Of a stretch of 64,000 nt of DNA, positions 1 through 9,662 are shown piece by piece (the first letter of the stretch is position 1; the number at the start of each line of letters is the position of its first letter). The notes under the pieces were generated by a model that searched no databases, was not told where the DNA came from, and worked only from the letters and a program-made list of their open reading frames with translations. The translations under genes and the position numbers were made by a program. The stretch spans positions 161,147 to 225,146 of the forward strand of contig NZ_JAMKFE010000009.1 of NCBI RefSeq assembly GCF_023721835.1, in the 5' to 3' direction. The DNA comes from Caldimonas mangrovi (GTDB taxonomy: Bacteria; Pseudomonadota; Gammaproteobacteria; Burkholderiales; Burkholderiaceae_C).

Positions 1-362
1 GCGTGCAGCCGTGGGAAAAGGGCATGGGGCCCAAGATCGAAAAGGCCATTCGAGAGTCCGACCTCGGCCTCAACCCGTCGTCGCAAGGCGATTTGCTGCG
101 GGTGCCGATGCCGGCGTTGACCGAGGAACGCCGCAAGGAACTCACCAAGGTGGTCAAGCATGCCGGCGAGGAGGCCAAGGTGGCCGTGCGCAATCTGCGC
201 CGCGATGCCAACGAGCAGGCGAAGAAGCTGACGAAGGACAAGCAGATCACCGAGGACGACGAGCGCCGGTCTCAGGACGAAGTGCAGAAACTGACCGACC
301 GGACGATCGCCGAGATCGACAAGCTGATCGCCGGCAAGGAAGCCGAGATCCTTGCGGTCTGA
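1..362 (+). CDS. frr: Ribosome recycling factor, 3' part
   Basis: C-terminal about 119 residues of ribosome recycling factor, which with EF-G splits the post-termination ribosome. The 5' end lies outside the window; codons are in phase from base 3. Visible family features are the [16 protein letters not shown] segment leading into the long charged helices that end in a Lys/Glu-rich tail ([13 protein letters not shown]). Its stop at 360-362 overlaps the proposed uppS start, matching the usual frr-uppS-cdsA-dxr order. Identification is secure; only completeness is unknown. Confidence 0.95.
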   Translation, partial: VQPWEKGMGPKIEKAIRESDLGLNPSSQGDLLRVPMPALTEERRKELTKVVKHAGEEAKVAVRNLRRDANEQAKKLTKDKQITEDDERRSQDEVQKLTDRTIAEIDKLIAGKEAEILAV

Positions 363-1113
363 TTCGTCACCGCATGCTGCAGCCGTGAGCGGCGTCATCC
401 CTCGACATGTGGCCATCGTGATGGATGGCAATGGCCGCTGGGCCAACCGGCGCAAGAGGCCGCGCGTGTTCGGCCACGAGCAGGGCGTCGAGGCGCTGGT
501 GCGCACCGTGCGTGCCTGCGTTGAGCGAGGCATCGAGTACCTGACGGTATTCGCCTTCTCTTCCGAGAACTGGAAGCGGCCCGAAGAAGAAGTCTCCGGC
601 TTGATGAGCCTGGTGCTTGTCGCGGTCTCCAGGCACGTCGCCAAGCTGGCGGAGGAGGGCGTGCGCATCCGTATCGTCGGCGACCGAACGGCGGTATCCG
701 AGAAGGTGCGTGCCTCCTGGGACAAGGCCGAAGCCGCCACGCGCGACAACCATCGCCTGGTTCTTTCGGTCGCGTTCAACTACGGCGGACGCTGGGACAT
801 CGTCCAGGCCTGTCGCCGTGCCGTTGCCGACGGGCTCACGTCGGACACGCTGACCGAAGCGGCGCTCTCGCGCTATATGGCGTTGAGCCATGCGCCCGAC
901 CCAGACCTTTTCATCCGCACAGGCGGCGAGTTGCGCATCAGCAATTTCCTCCTTTGGCAGGCGGCGTATTCCGAGCTGTACTTCACCGACTGTTTATGGC
1001 CCGATTTCGACGCTGCTCAGCTCGACGCCGCTCTGGCAGCATTTGCCGCTCGCGAGCGTCGTTTCGGCGACGTGCAGGCGGCGGCTCCTGCGTCAGCCCC
1101 CGAGGAGGCCTGA
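352..1113 (+). CDS. uppS: Undecaprenyl diphosphate synthase (isoprenyl transferase)
   Basis: Cis-prenyltransferase condensing isopentenyl diphosphate units onto farnesyl diphosphate to make the C55 carrier for peptidoglycan and O-antigen; cytosolic, membrane-associated. The 253-residue reading equals the family length. Near the N-terminus is [12 protein letters not shown], with the catalytic Asp and the diphosphate-binding loop, then FAFSSENW and, near the C-terminus, [20 protein letters not shown] chose the TTG at 352 because AAGGA sits at 336-340, giving good spacing and an 11-base overlap with frr; a GTG at 385 is in frame but has no visible ribosome-binding site. Function is certain, the start less so. 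Confidence 0.95.
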   Translation: MRSDSSPHAAAVSGVIPRHVAIVMDGNGRWANRRKRPRVFGHEQGVEALVRTVRACVERGIEYLTVFAFSSENWKRPEEEVSGLMSLVLVAVSRHVAKLAEEGVRIRIVGDRTAVSEKVRASWDKAEAATRDNHRLVLSVAFNYGGRWDIVQACRRAVADGLTSDTLTEAALSRYMALSHAPDPDLFIRTGGELRISNFLLWQAAYSELYFTDCLWPDFDAAQLDAALAAFAARERRFGDVQAAAPASAPEEA

Positions 1114-1117
1114 AACC

Positions 1118-1957
1118 ATGCTCAAGCAGCGCGTGATCACCGCTGTGCTGCTGCTGGCCGTGCTGCTGCCCGCCTTGTTCGCGCGGCCGGTGTGGCCGTT
1201 CGCGGTGCTCAGCCTGGTCGTGGTTGCCACGGCGGGCTGGGAATGGGGGCGCCTGAACGGGCTGGGCTTCGCGCCTGCGGCCGTCATGGGAGGCGCGGTC
1301 GTGCTCGTTTGCCTTGCCACCTGGTGGGTCGGGTTCCCGGTCTTGCAGTCCGCGCCGCTATGGTGGCTCGTGACCGGTGCCTGGGTGCTGGGCGGGGCCT
1401 ATGTGCTGAGTTGCGGGCCTGCGAAGTGGCCGGAGTTGCCGGCAGCTCTGAGGCTGTCGTTGGGCGTCGTTGCACTCTGGTTGACGTGGACCGCACTGAC
1501 CCAGTCGAAGGCGCTGGGCCTGAATTTCCTGTTGTCGGTGTTCTGCCTCGTCTGGGCAGCGGACATCGCGGCCTACTTTGGCGGGCGAGCCTTCGGACGC
1601 CGCAAGCTGGCGCCTGCGATCAGCCCGGGCAAGAGCTGGGAGGGCGTCTGGAGTGGCATGGTGGGCGTGCTGGTGCTGGCAGTCGCCTGGATCGCGGCCG
1701 ACGGGCGCTGGGATCTCGGCGGCGACAGCCTGTTCACCGGGGTGCGGTCGAGCTTCGGTTGGGTGGGCCTGATCGTCGCCTGTGCCTTCCTGGCGGCAAT
1801 GAGCGTGGTCGGTGACCTCTTCGAATCCCTGATGAAGCGTAGCGTGGGCGCCAAGGACAGCAGCCAGCTGTTGCCGGGCCACGGTGGCGTGCTCGATCGC
1901 ATCGACGCCTTGCTGCCGGTGTTCCCGATTGCTTTGACCTTGAGCCTGTTCCGATGA
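1118..1957 (+). CDS. cdsA: Phosphatidate cytidylyltransferase
   Basis: Integral membrane enzyme making CDP-diacylglycerol from phosphatidate and CTP, the branch point for all phospholipids. The 279-residue protein is almost entirely hydrophobic helices. It ends with the CDP-diglyceride synthetase signature, SLMKRSVGAKDSSQLLPGHG followed by GVLDRID, which holds the conserved Lys, Asp and Asp-Arg residues. The ATG at 1118 is four bases after uppS; a longer in-frame extension to 890 would run through uppS and is rejected. The stop overlaps the dxr start (ATGA), so translation is probably coupled. Confidence 0.96.
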   Translation: MLKQRVITAVLLLAVLLPALFARPVWPFAVLSLVVVATAGWEWGRLNGLGFAPAAVMGGAVVLVCLATWWVGFPVLQSAPLWWLVTGAWVLGGAYVLSCGPAKWPELPAALRLSLGVVALWLTWTALTQSKALGLNFLLSVFCLVWAADIAAYFGGRAFGRRKLAPAISPGKSWEGVWSGMVGVLVLAVAWIAADGRWDLGGDSLFTGVRSSFGWVGLIVACAFLAAMSVVGDLFESLMKRSVGAKDSSQLLPGHGGVLDRIDALLPVFPIALTLSLFR

Positions 1958-3156
1958 CCGGACCGTCCACGGCGCGCCAGCAGGTGTGCATTCTCGGCTC
2001 GACGGGGTCGGTCGGCGCCAACACGCTGGACGTCATTGCACGCCACCCACAGCGCTACCAGGTCTTCGCGCTCACTGCGCACCGCCGCGTCGACGACTTG
2101 GAGGGGCAGTGTCTGCGCTTTCAGCCTCGCTACGCGGTCATGTCCGACGAACCGGCCGCCGCGTCTCTGCGAGCGCGTCTACGCAGCGCCGGAAGCCCCA
2201 CCGAAGTGCTGGGCGGGGTGGACGCGCTGACCGAGATCGCGGCTCACCCGGACGTCGACACGGTGATGGCCGCCATCGTCGGTGCTGCCGGGCTGGCGCC
2301 TTGCCTCGCTGCCGCACGTGCGGGCAAGCGGCTGCTGCTGGCCAACAAGGAGGCGCTCGTCGTCGGCGGCGGCTTCTTCATGCAGGCGGTGCGTGCCGGC
2401 GGGGCACAACTGCTGCCGATCGATAGCGAACACTCGGCGATCTTCCAATGTTTGCCCGAGGACCCGGCGACCTGGCGCGAACGCATCGAACGCATCATCC
2501 TCACGGCGTCCGGCGGGCCGTTCCGCGACCGAGACCCCGCGAGTCTGTGCGACGTCACGCCCGAGCAGGCCTGCGCGCACCCCAACTGGGTCATGGGACG
2601 CAAGATCTCGGTCGATTCGGCAACCATGATGAACAAAGCGCTCGAGGTGATCGAGGCCCGATGGCTGTTCAGCCTCGAGCCCGAGGACATCGAGGTCGTG
2701 ATCCACCCGCAAAGCATCGTGCACTCGATGGTGGTGTGCCGCGACCGGTCGGTGCTGGCTCAGTTGGGCACGCCCGACATGCGGGTGCCGATCGCATTCG
2801 GCTTGGCCTACCCCGAGCGCATCGAGTCAGGGGCGGCCCACCTGGACTTCACTCGATTGTCCGGGCTCACCTTCGAGGCCCTCGATCGGCGCCGCTTTCC
2901 GGGGCTGCAACTGGCCTGGGACACTTTGCGTGCGGCAGCGGGCAGTACGGCAGTGCTGAATGCCGCCAATGAAGAAGCGGTCGCCGCTTTCCTTGCGGGA
3001 ACCATCCGCTTCGACCAGATTCACACGGTGAACGCGCGCACACTGGACGAAGTCGTCCCGGGGGCGGATGCCGCCGGCTCCCTTGAAGCACTTCTGGAGC
3101 TCGACGCCGGCGCCCGTCGCCGTGCGCGAGACTTCGTGAAAGGGTTGGCCGCATGA
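1954..3156 (+). CDS. dxr: 1-deoxy-D-xylulose 5-phosphate reductoisomerase
   Basis: NADPH-dependent enzyme of the MEP isoprenoid pathway, converting DXP to 2-C-methyl-D-erythritol 4-phosphate; it supplies the precursors used by UppS. The 400 residues match the family. Visible are the N-terminal Rossmann motif (ILGSTGSVGANTLDV), the metal/substrate segment IDSEHSAIFQ with its Asp and Glu, and GRKISVDSATMMNKALEVIE. It starts with the ATG overlapping the cdsA stop and its own stop overlaps the rseP start by ATGA. This is the fosmidomycin target. Confidence 0.97.
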   Translation: MTGPSTARQQVCILGSTGSVGANTLDVIARHPQRYQVFALTAHRRVDDLEGQCLRFQPRYAVMSDEPAAASLRARLRSAGSPTEVLGGVDALTEIAAHPDVDTVMAAIVGAAGLAPCLAAARAGKRLLLANKEALVVGGGFFMQAVRAGGAQLLPIDSEHSAIFQCLPEDPATWRERIERIILTASGGPFRDRDPASLCDVTPEQACAHPNWVMGRKISVDSATMMNKALEVIEARWLFSLEPEDIEVVIHPQSIVHSMVVCRDRSVLAQLGTPDMRVPIAFGLAYPERIESGAAHLDFTRLSGLTFEALDRRRFPGLQLAWDTLRAAAGSTAVLNAANEEAVAAFLAGTIRFDQIHTVNARTLDEVVPGADAAGSLEALLELDAGARRRARDFVKGLAA

Positions 3157-4520
3157 TCACCGTTCTCGCCTTCTTGCTGACCATTGCAATCCTGATCGTC
3201 GTGCACGAATGGGGTCACTACCGCATGGCGCTTGCCTGCGGCGTCAAGGTGCTGCGTTTCTCCGTGGGTTTCGGCCAGGTGCTGTGGCGCCGCCAGCGGA
3301 CGCCGGACAGCACGGAATTCGTCGTCTGCGCACTGCCGCTGGGCGGCTATGTGCGCATGCTGGACGAGCGCGAAGGAGCAGTGCCGCCGGCGCTGGCGCA
3401 CCAGGCCTTCAATCGCAAGCCACTGCGCTCTCGCGCTCTGATCGTCGCTGCGGGCCCGGCGGCCAACCTGGTCCTCGCGGTGGCGCTCTATGCGGTGGCC
3501 GGCTGGATCGGAACCGACGAACCGAAAGCGGTGCTGGGCGCGCCGGTGGCCGCCAGTCTGGCCGACCGTGCCGGCATGCGCGCCGGCGACTGGGTGCAAG
3601 CGGCGCAGGAGCCCGATGGCGATACGGTGGAGATCCGCTCGTACAACGATCTGCGCTGGTACGTCACCGACGCCACCGTGCACGGCCGCGACCTGACGCT
3701 GCAACTGACGGATGCACAAGGGCATCGCCCGCGTGACGTGACCCTGTCGCTGGCCGAACTCGGTTCCCGTTCTGTCGACGCAGGGCTGTTGCAGAAGATC
3801 GGCATCGGCCTGCCGTACAGCGAGCCGGTGCTTGGTCGTGTGATTCCGGGGGGACCGGCCGAGAGGGCCGGTTTGCGTACCGGAGACAGTGTGCTTTCGA
3901 TCGATGGTGAACCGGTGTTCGATGCGGCGCGGCTGCGACAGCGCATCCGATCGGCAGTGCGGGGCGACGCTGCCGTCCCCATGAAGTGGCGCGTCGAGCG
4001 CGGTGGCCAGGCCATGGACCTGATGGTCGAGCCCACGCTCGTCGAAGAGCAGGGCAAGCGTTTCGCACGTATCGAGGCCGAGGTCGGGCGACCGATCGAG
4101 TTCGTCACCGTCTCCTACGGGCCTTGGGAAGGCGTGGTCTATGGGATGCGCCGCACCTGGGAGGTCGCTGCGCTGAGCCTGCGCATGCTGGGCAAGATGT
4201 TGATCGGCGAAGCATCGATCAAGAATTTGAGCGGGCCGCTGACGATCGCGGACTTCGCGGGGCAGTCGGTGCAGCTCGGGCTGTCCTACTACCTGGGCTT
4301 TCTGGCGCTCGTCAGCGTCAGCCTTGGCGTGCTGAATCTGCTTCCGCTGCCCGTCCTCGATGGGGGGCACCTGATGTATTATCTTTTCGAGGGAGTGACT
4401 GGGCGGCCGATCTCCGACGCGTGGCTTGATCGGCTGCAGCGTGGTGGGGTGGCGATCATGCTCGTGATGATGTCACTCGCTCTCTACAACGACGTGGCCC
4501 GATTCCTGGGTCTGCACTGA
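3153..4520 (+). CDS. rseP: Site-2 zinc protease RseP (sigma-E pathway)
   Basis: Inner-membrane intramembrane protease that cleaves the anti-sigma factor RseA after DegS and removes leftover signal peptides. In 455 residues it has HEWGH at residues 18-22 inside the first membrane segment (zinc ligands His18 and His22, catalytic Glu19), two PDZ regions in the middle (the second starting near VLGRVIPGGPAERAG), and the C-terminal LPLPVLDGGHLMYY motif with the third zinc ligand Asp403. It overlaps dxr by four bases and sits just before bamA, tying envelope stress sensing to outer-membrane assembly. Confidence 0.96.
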   Translation: MITVLAFLLTIAILIVVHEWGHYRMALACGVKVLRFSVGFGQVLWRRQRTPDSTEFVVCALPLGGYVRMLDEREGAVPPALAHQAFNRKPLRSRALIVAAGPAANLVLAVALYAVAGWIGTDEPKAVLGAPVAASLADRAGMRAGDWVQAAQEPDGDTVEIRSYNDLRWYVTDATVHGRDLTLQLTDAQGHRPRDVTLSLAELGSRSVDAGLLQKIGIGLPYSEPVLGRVIPGGPAERAGLRTGDSVLSIDGEPVFDAARLRQRIRSAVRGDAAVPMKWRVERGGQAMDLMVEPTLVEEQGKRFARIEAEVGRPIEFVTVSYGPWEGVVYGMRRTWEVAALSLRMLGKMLIGEASIKNLSGPLTIADFAGQSVQLGLSYYLGFLALVSVSLGVLNLLPLPVLDGGHLMYYLFEGVTGRPISDAWLDRLQRGGVAIMLVMMSLALYNDVARFLGLH

Positions 4521-4525
4521 GTTCC

Positions 4526-6853
4526 ATGCTGCCTTCCTCCCGTTCGCGCCTGCGTCCGTCTTCGCTTCGCACCCCTACTCTCATCGCTGCTGCCGTTGTC
4601 GCCGCTCTTCATGCGGGATGGGCTTGGGCGGTCGAGCCGTTCACCCTCAGCGACATCCGCGTCGAAGGTCTGCAGCGCACCGAGCCGGGAACGGTCTTCG
4701 GGTCGCTGCCCTTTCGCATCGGCGATACCTACAACGACGAGAAGGGGGCGGCCGCGTTGCGCGCATTGTTCGCGACGGGCCTGTTCTCCGATGTTCGTAT
4801 CGAAGTCGACGGCAATATCGTTGTGGTACTGGTCGAGGAACGTCCGATTGTCTCGATGGTGGAGTTCGTCGGCACCAAGGAGTTCGACAAGGACGTGCTC
4901 ACGAAGGCGTTGCGTGATGTCGGTATTGCCGAAGGACGCCCTTTCGACAAGGCGCTCGTCGATCGCGCCGAGCAGGAACTGAAACGGCAGTACCTGGCCA
5001 AGAGCCTTTACGGCGCCGAGGTGATCACCACCATCACCCCGCTGGAACGCAACCGCGTCAACGTCACGTTCACCGTGACAGAAGGCGGGGTTGCCAAGAT
5101 CCGGGAGATACACATTGCCGGTGCCAAGGCCTTCTCTGAAAGCCGGCTCCGGAGTCTGTTCTCGCTGACCGACGGCGGTTGGCTGACCTGGTACACCAAG
5201 TCGGACCGCTACTCACGCGCCAAGCTGAACGCCGACCTCGAACAGCTGCGTTCGTTCTACTTGAATCGCGGCTACCTCGAATTTGCGGTGGAATCGACGC
5301 AGGTGGCGATCTCGCCGGACAAGCAGGACATCTCCATCACGGTGAACATCCGTGAGGGGCAGCCCTATGTGGTCACTGCCGTCGAGCTCGAAGGCGAATA
5401 CCTCGACAAGGAGGCGGACTTCAAGTCGCTGGTGACGATCAAGCCGGGCGAGCCCTACCGGGCCGAGGACGTGGCCGAGACCGTTCGTGCCTTTACCGAG
5501 CGTTTCGGCGCCTTCGGGTACGCCTTCGCGCGCATCGAGCCGCGCACCGACATCAATCGTGAGACGGGCCGTGTTTCGGTGGCCTTGGTGGCAGAACCCC
5601 AGCGGCGGGTCTATGTGCGTCGCATCAACCTTTCCGGCAACGCACGTACGCGTGACGAGGTCATCCGGCGCGAGTTCCGGCAGTTCGAGTCGTCCTGGTA
5701 CGACGGAGAGCGGATCCGCCTGTCGCGCGACCGGGTCGACCGGCTCGGCTACTTCAATGAGGTCAACGTCGAGACCAATGAAGTGCCCGGCACCAACGAC
5801 CAGGTCGACTTGACGCTCAACGTCGTCGAGAAGCCTACCGGCAACCTGCTGCTCGGCGCGGGCTTTTCGAGCGCTGAAAAGCTGACGCTGACGGCGTCGA
5901 TCAAGCAGGACAACATCTTCGGCTCGGGCAACTATCTTGGCGTCGAGTTCAATACAAGCAAGTACAACCAGAACTTCGTCATCAGCACGATCGATCCCTA
6001 CTTTACGATTGACGGAATTTCGCGTTCGTTCGACCTTTACTACCGCACGACGCAGCCTTTGTCGAGCCAAGGCTCGGACTACAAGTTAGTGACCCCCGGT
6101 GTCGCCATTCGATTCGGAGTGCCTTTCACCGAATACGACACGGTGTATTTTGGTATCGGCGTGGAAAGCACCGAAATTAAAGGTGACGAAAGTGGCATGC
6201 CGTTCGCGTACTCCGAGTATCGTGACAAGTTCGGGGCGAAGAGTGTTGCTTTGCCATTGACACTGGGGTGGACCCGAGACGGCCGCGACAGCGCTTTGGT
6301 GCCGACGCGAGGCAGGTATCAGCGGTTGAACGCCGAGATGAGCTTGGCCGGAGACGCGCGCTACATCAAGACGAACTATCAATTCCAACAATATATTCCA
6401 CTGAGCCAGTCATTCACTTTGGCGTTCAATGCTGAACTGGGTTGGGGGAAGGGGTTGTCAGGAAGACCGTTTCCCGTGTTCAAGAATTTCACGGGTGGAG
6501 GGTTGGGATCAGTCCGCGGATTCGAGCAGAATTCGTTCGGGGCGCTTGACAACACTACCGGTGGGCGTGTGGGTGGACACAAGCGGCTGAATCTGAATAC
6601 CGAACTGTATGTTCCGTTTCCGGGCTCCGGAACCGACCGCACGCTTCGCCTGTTTGGATACTTTGACGTAGGAAACGTCTTCGACGACAAGTTCGAAAAG
6701 GTGAGCGTCGACAACCTTCGGGCCTCAACAGGCATCGGCTTCAGCTGGGTTTCACCGGTCGGCCCGTTGAAGCTCGCCTACGGCATTCCGGTGCGTGCAA
6801 AGTCCGGAGATAGAATCGAACGTCTGCAATTTCAGATTGGGACTGCCTTCTGA
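4526..6853 (+). CDS. bamA: Outer membrane protein assembly factor BamA
   Basis: Essential Omp85 protein that inserts beta-barrel proteins into the outer membrane. The 775 residues hold a signal peptide (hydrophobic AAAVVAALHAGWAWA, cleavage likely before VEPF), five periplasmic POTRA domains over roughly residues 35-430, and a C-terminal 16-strand barrel ending in the outer-membrane Phe (FQIGTAF). The conserved VRGF tetrad of Omp85 loop 6 is present (GGGLGSVRGFEQNSFG). ATG at 4526 is five bases after rseP; the stop shares a base with the skp start. Confidence 0.96.
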   Translation: MLPSSRSRLRPSSLRTPTLIAAAVVAALHAGWAWAVEPFTLSDIRVEGLQRTEPGTVFGSLPFRIGDTYNDEKGAAALRALFATGLFSDVRIEVDGNIVVVLVEERPIVSMVEFVGTKEFDKDVLTKALRDVGIAEGRPFDKALVDRAEQELKRQYLAKSLYGAEVITTITPLERNRVNVTFTVTEGGVAKIREIHIAGAKAFSESRLRSLFSLTDGGWLTWYTKSDRYSRAKLNADLEQLRSFYLNRGYLEFAVESTQVAISPDKQDISITVNIREGQPYVVTAVELEGEYLDKEADFKSLVTIKPGEPYRAEDVAETVRAFTERFGAFGYAFARIEPRTDINRETGRVSVALVAEPQRRVYVRRINLSGNARTRDEVIRREFRQFESSWYDGERIRLSRDRVDRLGYFNEVNVETNEVPGTNDQVDLTLNVVEKPTGNLLLGAGFSSAEKLTLTASIKQDNIFGSGNYLGVEFNTSKYNQNFVISTIDPYFTIDGISRSFDLYYRTTQPLSSQGSDYKLVTPGVAIRFGVPFTEYDTVYFGIGVESTEIKGDESGMPFAYSEYRDKFGAKSVALPLTLGWTRDGRDSALVPTRGRYQRLNAEMSLAGDARYIKTNYQFQQYIPLSQSFTLAFNAELGWGKGLSGRPFPVFKNFTGGGLGSVRGFEQNSFGALDNTTGGRVGGHKRLNLNTELYVPFPGSGTDRTLRLFGYFDVGNVFDDKFEKVSVDNLRASTGIGFSWVSPVGPLKLAYGIPVRAKSGDRIERLQFQIGTAF

Positions 6854-7368
6854 TGAAGAAGATTTACATGAAGTCTGCGCTGTGTGCCGGCTTGCTCGCG
6901 CTGACGATGCAAGGGGCGCAGGCCCAGGAACTGAAGATCGGCTATGTGAGCAGCGATCGTGTGATGCGCGACTCGGAGCTTGCCAAGGCTGCCGAGGCAC
7001 GTCTGCGCCAGGAGTTCTCCCGTCAGGAGAAGGAACTTGCCGACATGGCCGCGAAGCTCAAGACCGCTTCCGACAAGCTCGACAAGGAAGCTCCGACCCT
7101 GGCCGAATCGGAGCGTGGACGGCGCCAGCGTGATCTGGTCGACATGGACCGCGAATTCCAGCGCAAGCGCCGCGAGTACCAGGAAGACGCCAGCCGGCGG
7201 CGCAACGAGGAGTTGTCTGCGATCATCGACCGCGCCAACGGGGTGATCAAGCGCATCGCCGAGCAAGAGAAGTACGACCTGATCATCCAGGAGGCCGTCC
7301 ACTGGAGCCCACGCGTCGATATCACCGACAAGGTCATCAAGGCGTTGAACGCCAACGGTGGCAAGTGA
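6853..7368 (+). CDS. skp: Periplasmic chaperone OmpH/Skp
   Basis: Periplasmic chaperone that binds unfolded outer-membrane proteins and hands them to the Bam complex. The 171 residues start with a signal peptide ([20 protein letters not shown], cleavage near AQA), then IGYV and a long highly charged alpha-helical region (about residues 50-130) that would form the coiled-coil tentacles, ending with the conserved [15 protein letters not shown] coupling with bamA. The position between bamA and lpxD matches the classic envelope operon. Confidence 0.93.
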   Translation: MKKIYMKSALCAGLLALTMQGAQAQELKIGYVSSDRVMRDSELAKAAEARLRQEFSRQEKELADMAAKLKTASDKLDKEAPTLAESERGRRQRDLVDMDREFQRKRREYQEDASRRRNEELSAIIDRANGVIKRIAEQEKYDLIIQEAVHWSPRVDITDKVIKALNANGGK

Positions 7369-8407
7369 ATCTTCGGCCGTGAACGATGTTGCCCTCGGCG
7401 AAATCGCGCAAGCACTTGGCGGAGAACTGATCGGCTCCGCCGCATTGCGCATCACCCGGATCGGCCCCCTGGAAGGCGCAACGCCTTCCACGCTCTGTTT
7501 CCTTTCCAACCCGCGATACACCTCACAGTTGGCGGCTTCCCAAGCCGGCTGCGTCATCGTTGCGCCGGCGTTTCGCGAGCAGGCGGTGCAGCGTGGTGCG
7601 GCCATCGTGGCCGACGACCCGTACGTCTATTTCGCCAAGCTGACGCAGTGGTGGGCGCGTCGGATGCTGCCCACCGTGCCGGCAGGCATCCACCCGTCGG
7701 CGGTGGTGGCTGCTACGGCGAGGATCGGGCAGAACGTTCGCATCGAGGCGCTCGCGGTGATCGATGACGAAGCGGAAATCGGTGACGGTGCCATCATCGG
7801 CGCGCACAGCGTGGTCGGGCGGGGCACCCGCATCGGTGCGAGGACACGACTGGCGCCCCATGTGTCGGTGCTGGACGGCTGCTCGCTCGGCGAGCGTTGC
7901 ATTGTGCACTCGGGCGTCGTGATCGGCGCGGACGGCTTCGGCTTCGCTCAAGAGCAAGGCCGCTGGGTCAAGATCGAGCAGCTGGGCGGCGTGCGCATCG
8001 GCAACGATGTCGAGATCGGCGCGAACACCTGCGTCGACCGTGGCGCACTCGGCGATACCGTGATCGAGGACGGCGTCAAGCTCGACAACCTCATCCAGAT
8101 CGCGCACAACGTGCACATTGGCGCGCACACCGCGATGGCGGGCTGCGTCGGCGTTTCGGGCAGCACGCGGGTTGGTGCGCATTGCACCATCGCCGGCGGG
8201 GTCGGTATCGCCGGGCACCTGACGATTGCCGACAACGTGCATGTGACCGCCATGAGCCTCGTGAGCCGTTCGCTGCTCAAGGCCGGCGTCTACAGCGGCG
8301 CGTTTCCCATCGACGACAATAAGGACTGGGAGAAGAATGCCGCGACACTGCGGCAACTCCATGCGCTGCGCGAACGAGTGCGCGCACTGGAAAAGAAGCT
8401 CAAGTGA
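7358..8407 (+). CDS. lpxD: UDP-3-O-acylglucosamine N-acyltransferase
   Basis: Third step of lipid A synthesis, moving a hydroxyacyl chain from ACP to UDP-3-O-acylglucosamine. The 349 residues comprise an N-terminal uridine-binding domain followed by many hexapeptide repeats that build the left-handed beta helix. The motif [21 protein letters not shown] carries the catalytic His. The GTG start at 7358 overlaps skp by eleven bases; a downstream GTG at 7379 would remove seven residues and cannot be excluded. The stop overlaps the fabZ start. Confidence 0.95.
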   Translation: MASESSAVNDVALGEIAQALGGELIGSAALRITRIGPLEGATPSTLCFLSNPRYTSQLAASQAGCVIVAPAFREQAVQRGAAIVADDPYVYFAKLTQWWARRMLPTVPAGIHPSAVVAATARIGQNVRIEALAVIDDEAEIGDGAIIGAHSVVGRGTRIGARTRLAPHVSVLDGCSLGERCIVHSGVVIGADGFGFAQEQGRWVKIEQLGGVRIGNDVEIGANTCVDRGALGDTVIEDGVKLDNLIQIAHNVHIGAHTAMAGCVGVSGSTRVGAHCTIAGGVGIAGHLTIADNVHVTAMSLVSRSLLKAGVYSGAFPIDDNKDWEKNAATLRQLHALRERVRALEKKLK

Positions 8408-8850
8408 TGATGGACATCCACAAGATACTGAAGAAGCTGCCGCACCGCTATCCCATCCTGCTGGTGGACCGTGTGCTCGAACTCGAGAAGGGCAAGCGCA
8501 TCCGGGCGCTGAAGAACGTCACGATCAACGAACCGTTCTTCATGGGGCACTTTCCGAACCGGCCGGTGATGCCGGGCGTGCTGATGCTCGAGGCGCTCGC
8601 GCAGGCTTCTGCGCTGCTGGCCTTCGATGCCGGCGATGCCGAACTCGATCCACGCGCGGTGTACTACTTCGTCGGCATCGACGGTGCAAGATTCAAGCGC
8701 CCGGTCGAGCCAGGCGATCAACTGGTGCTCGAGGTCTCGCTGGAACGCGCGCGTGCGGGCATCTACAAGTTCAAATGCCAGGCGCTCGTCGATGGCGAGC
8801 TGGCGGTCGAGGCCGAGTTGATGTGCACGATGCGCATCGTCGAGGACTGA
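8407..8850 (+). CDS. fabZ: 3-hydroxyacyl-ACP dehydratase FabZ
   Basis: Hot-dog-fold dehydratase that removes water from 3-hydroxyacyl-ACP in fatty-acid elongation, competing with the Lpx enzymes for the same substrate. The 147 residues include the active-site segment [19 protein letters not shown], with the catalytic His and Glu. The ATG at 8407 overlaps the lpxD stop (TGATG); an ATG three bases later gives the common [15 protein letters not shown] start. The lpxD-fabZ-lpxA order is conserved across proteobacteria. Confidence 0.96.
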   Translation: MMDIHKILKKLPHRYPILLVDRVLELEKGKRIRALKNVTINEPFFMGHFPNRPVMPGVLMLEALAQASALLAFDAGDAELDPRAVYYFVGIDGARFKRPVEPGDQLVLEVSLERARAGIYKFKCQALVDGELAVEAELMCTMRIVED

Positions 8851-8863
8851 CCAGGGGCAGTCG

Positions 8864-9652
8864 ATGGCTGAGGTTCACCCTACTGCAATCGTCGATCCCA
8901 AAGCCGAGCTTGCCGCTGGCGTTGCCGTCGGCCCGTATGCCGTGATCGGTGCCGGCGTGCGCATCGGCGAAGGCACGAGCGTCGGTGCACATTGCACGAT
9001 TGAAGGTCCGACGACCATCGGTCGCGACAACCGCATCTTCCAGTTCGCGTCGCTCGGTTCGGCGCCGCAGGACATGAAGTACCGCGGCGAGCCGACCGAA
9101 CTGCATATTGGCGATCGCAACACGATACGCGAGTTCTGCACCTTCAGCCGCGGCACCGTGCAGGACACCGGCGTGACATCGATCGGCGACGACAACTGGA
9201 TCATGGCTTATGTCCATATCGCGCACGACTGCGCTGTCGGCAACCGGACCATCCTTGCGAACAACGCGACGCTTGCCGGGCACGTTCATCTGGGCGACTG
9301 GGTGTTCATCGGCGGACTGACCGGCATACATCAGTTCGTGAAGGTGGGTGCTCATGCGATGGCCGGCTTCGGCAGCCATGTGTCGCAGGACATCCCCCCG
9401 TTCATGACGGTCGCAGGCAACCCGCTGTCGGTGCATGGGCTGAATGTCGAGGGCCTGCGCCGCCGCGGCTTCTCGCGCGAGCGGATTGCGCATCTGAAGC
9501 AGATCCACCGGCTGCTCTACCGACAAGGGCTGACGCTCGAAGAGGCCAAGCAGCAGATTGCAGGCTTGCCGGGTGGCGATGCCGAGATGCGAGGCGACGT
9601 CGAGACGATGCTTGCCTTCCTCGCCCAGTCGTCGCGCGGCATCGTCCGCTGA
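8864..9652 (+). CDS. lpxA: UDP-N-acetylglucosamine acyltransferase
   Basis: First step of lipid A synthesis, O-acylation of UDP-GlcNAc from hydroxyacyl-ACP; cytosolic homotrimer. The 262 residues begin with hexapeptide repeats from residue 5 ([17 protein letters not shown] pattern) and carry the catalytic His in the segment [20 protein letters not shown], followed by the C-terminal helical domain. It lies 13 bases after fabZ and 10 before lpxB, so is part of the same transcription unit. Confidence 0.97.
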   Translation: MAEVHPTAIVDPKAELAAGVAVGPYAVIGAGVRIGEGTSVGAHCTIEGPTTIGRDNRIFQFASLGSAPQDMKYRGEPTELHIGDRNTIREFCTFSRGTVQDTGVTSIGDDNWIMAYVHIAHDCAVGNRTILANNATLAGHVHLGDWVFIGGLTGIHQFVKVGAHAMAGFGSHVSQDIPPFMTVAGNPLSVHGLNVEGLRRRGFSRERIAHLKQIHRLLYRQGLTLEEAKQQIAGLPGGDAEMRGDVETMLAFLAQSSRGIVR

Positions 9653-9662
9653 ACCTCCCGCC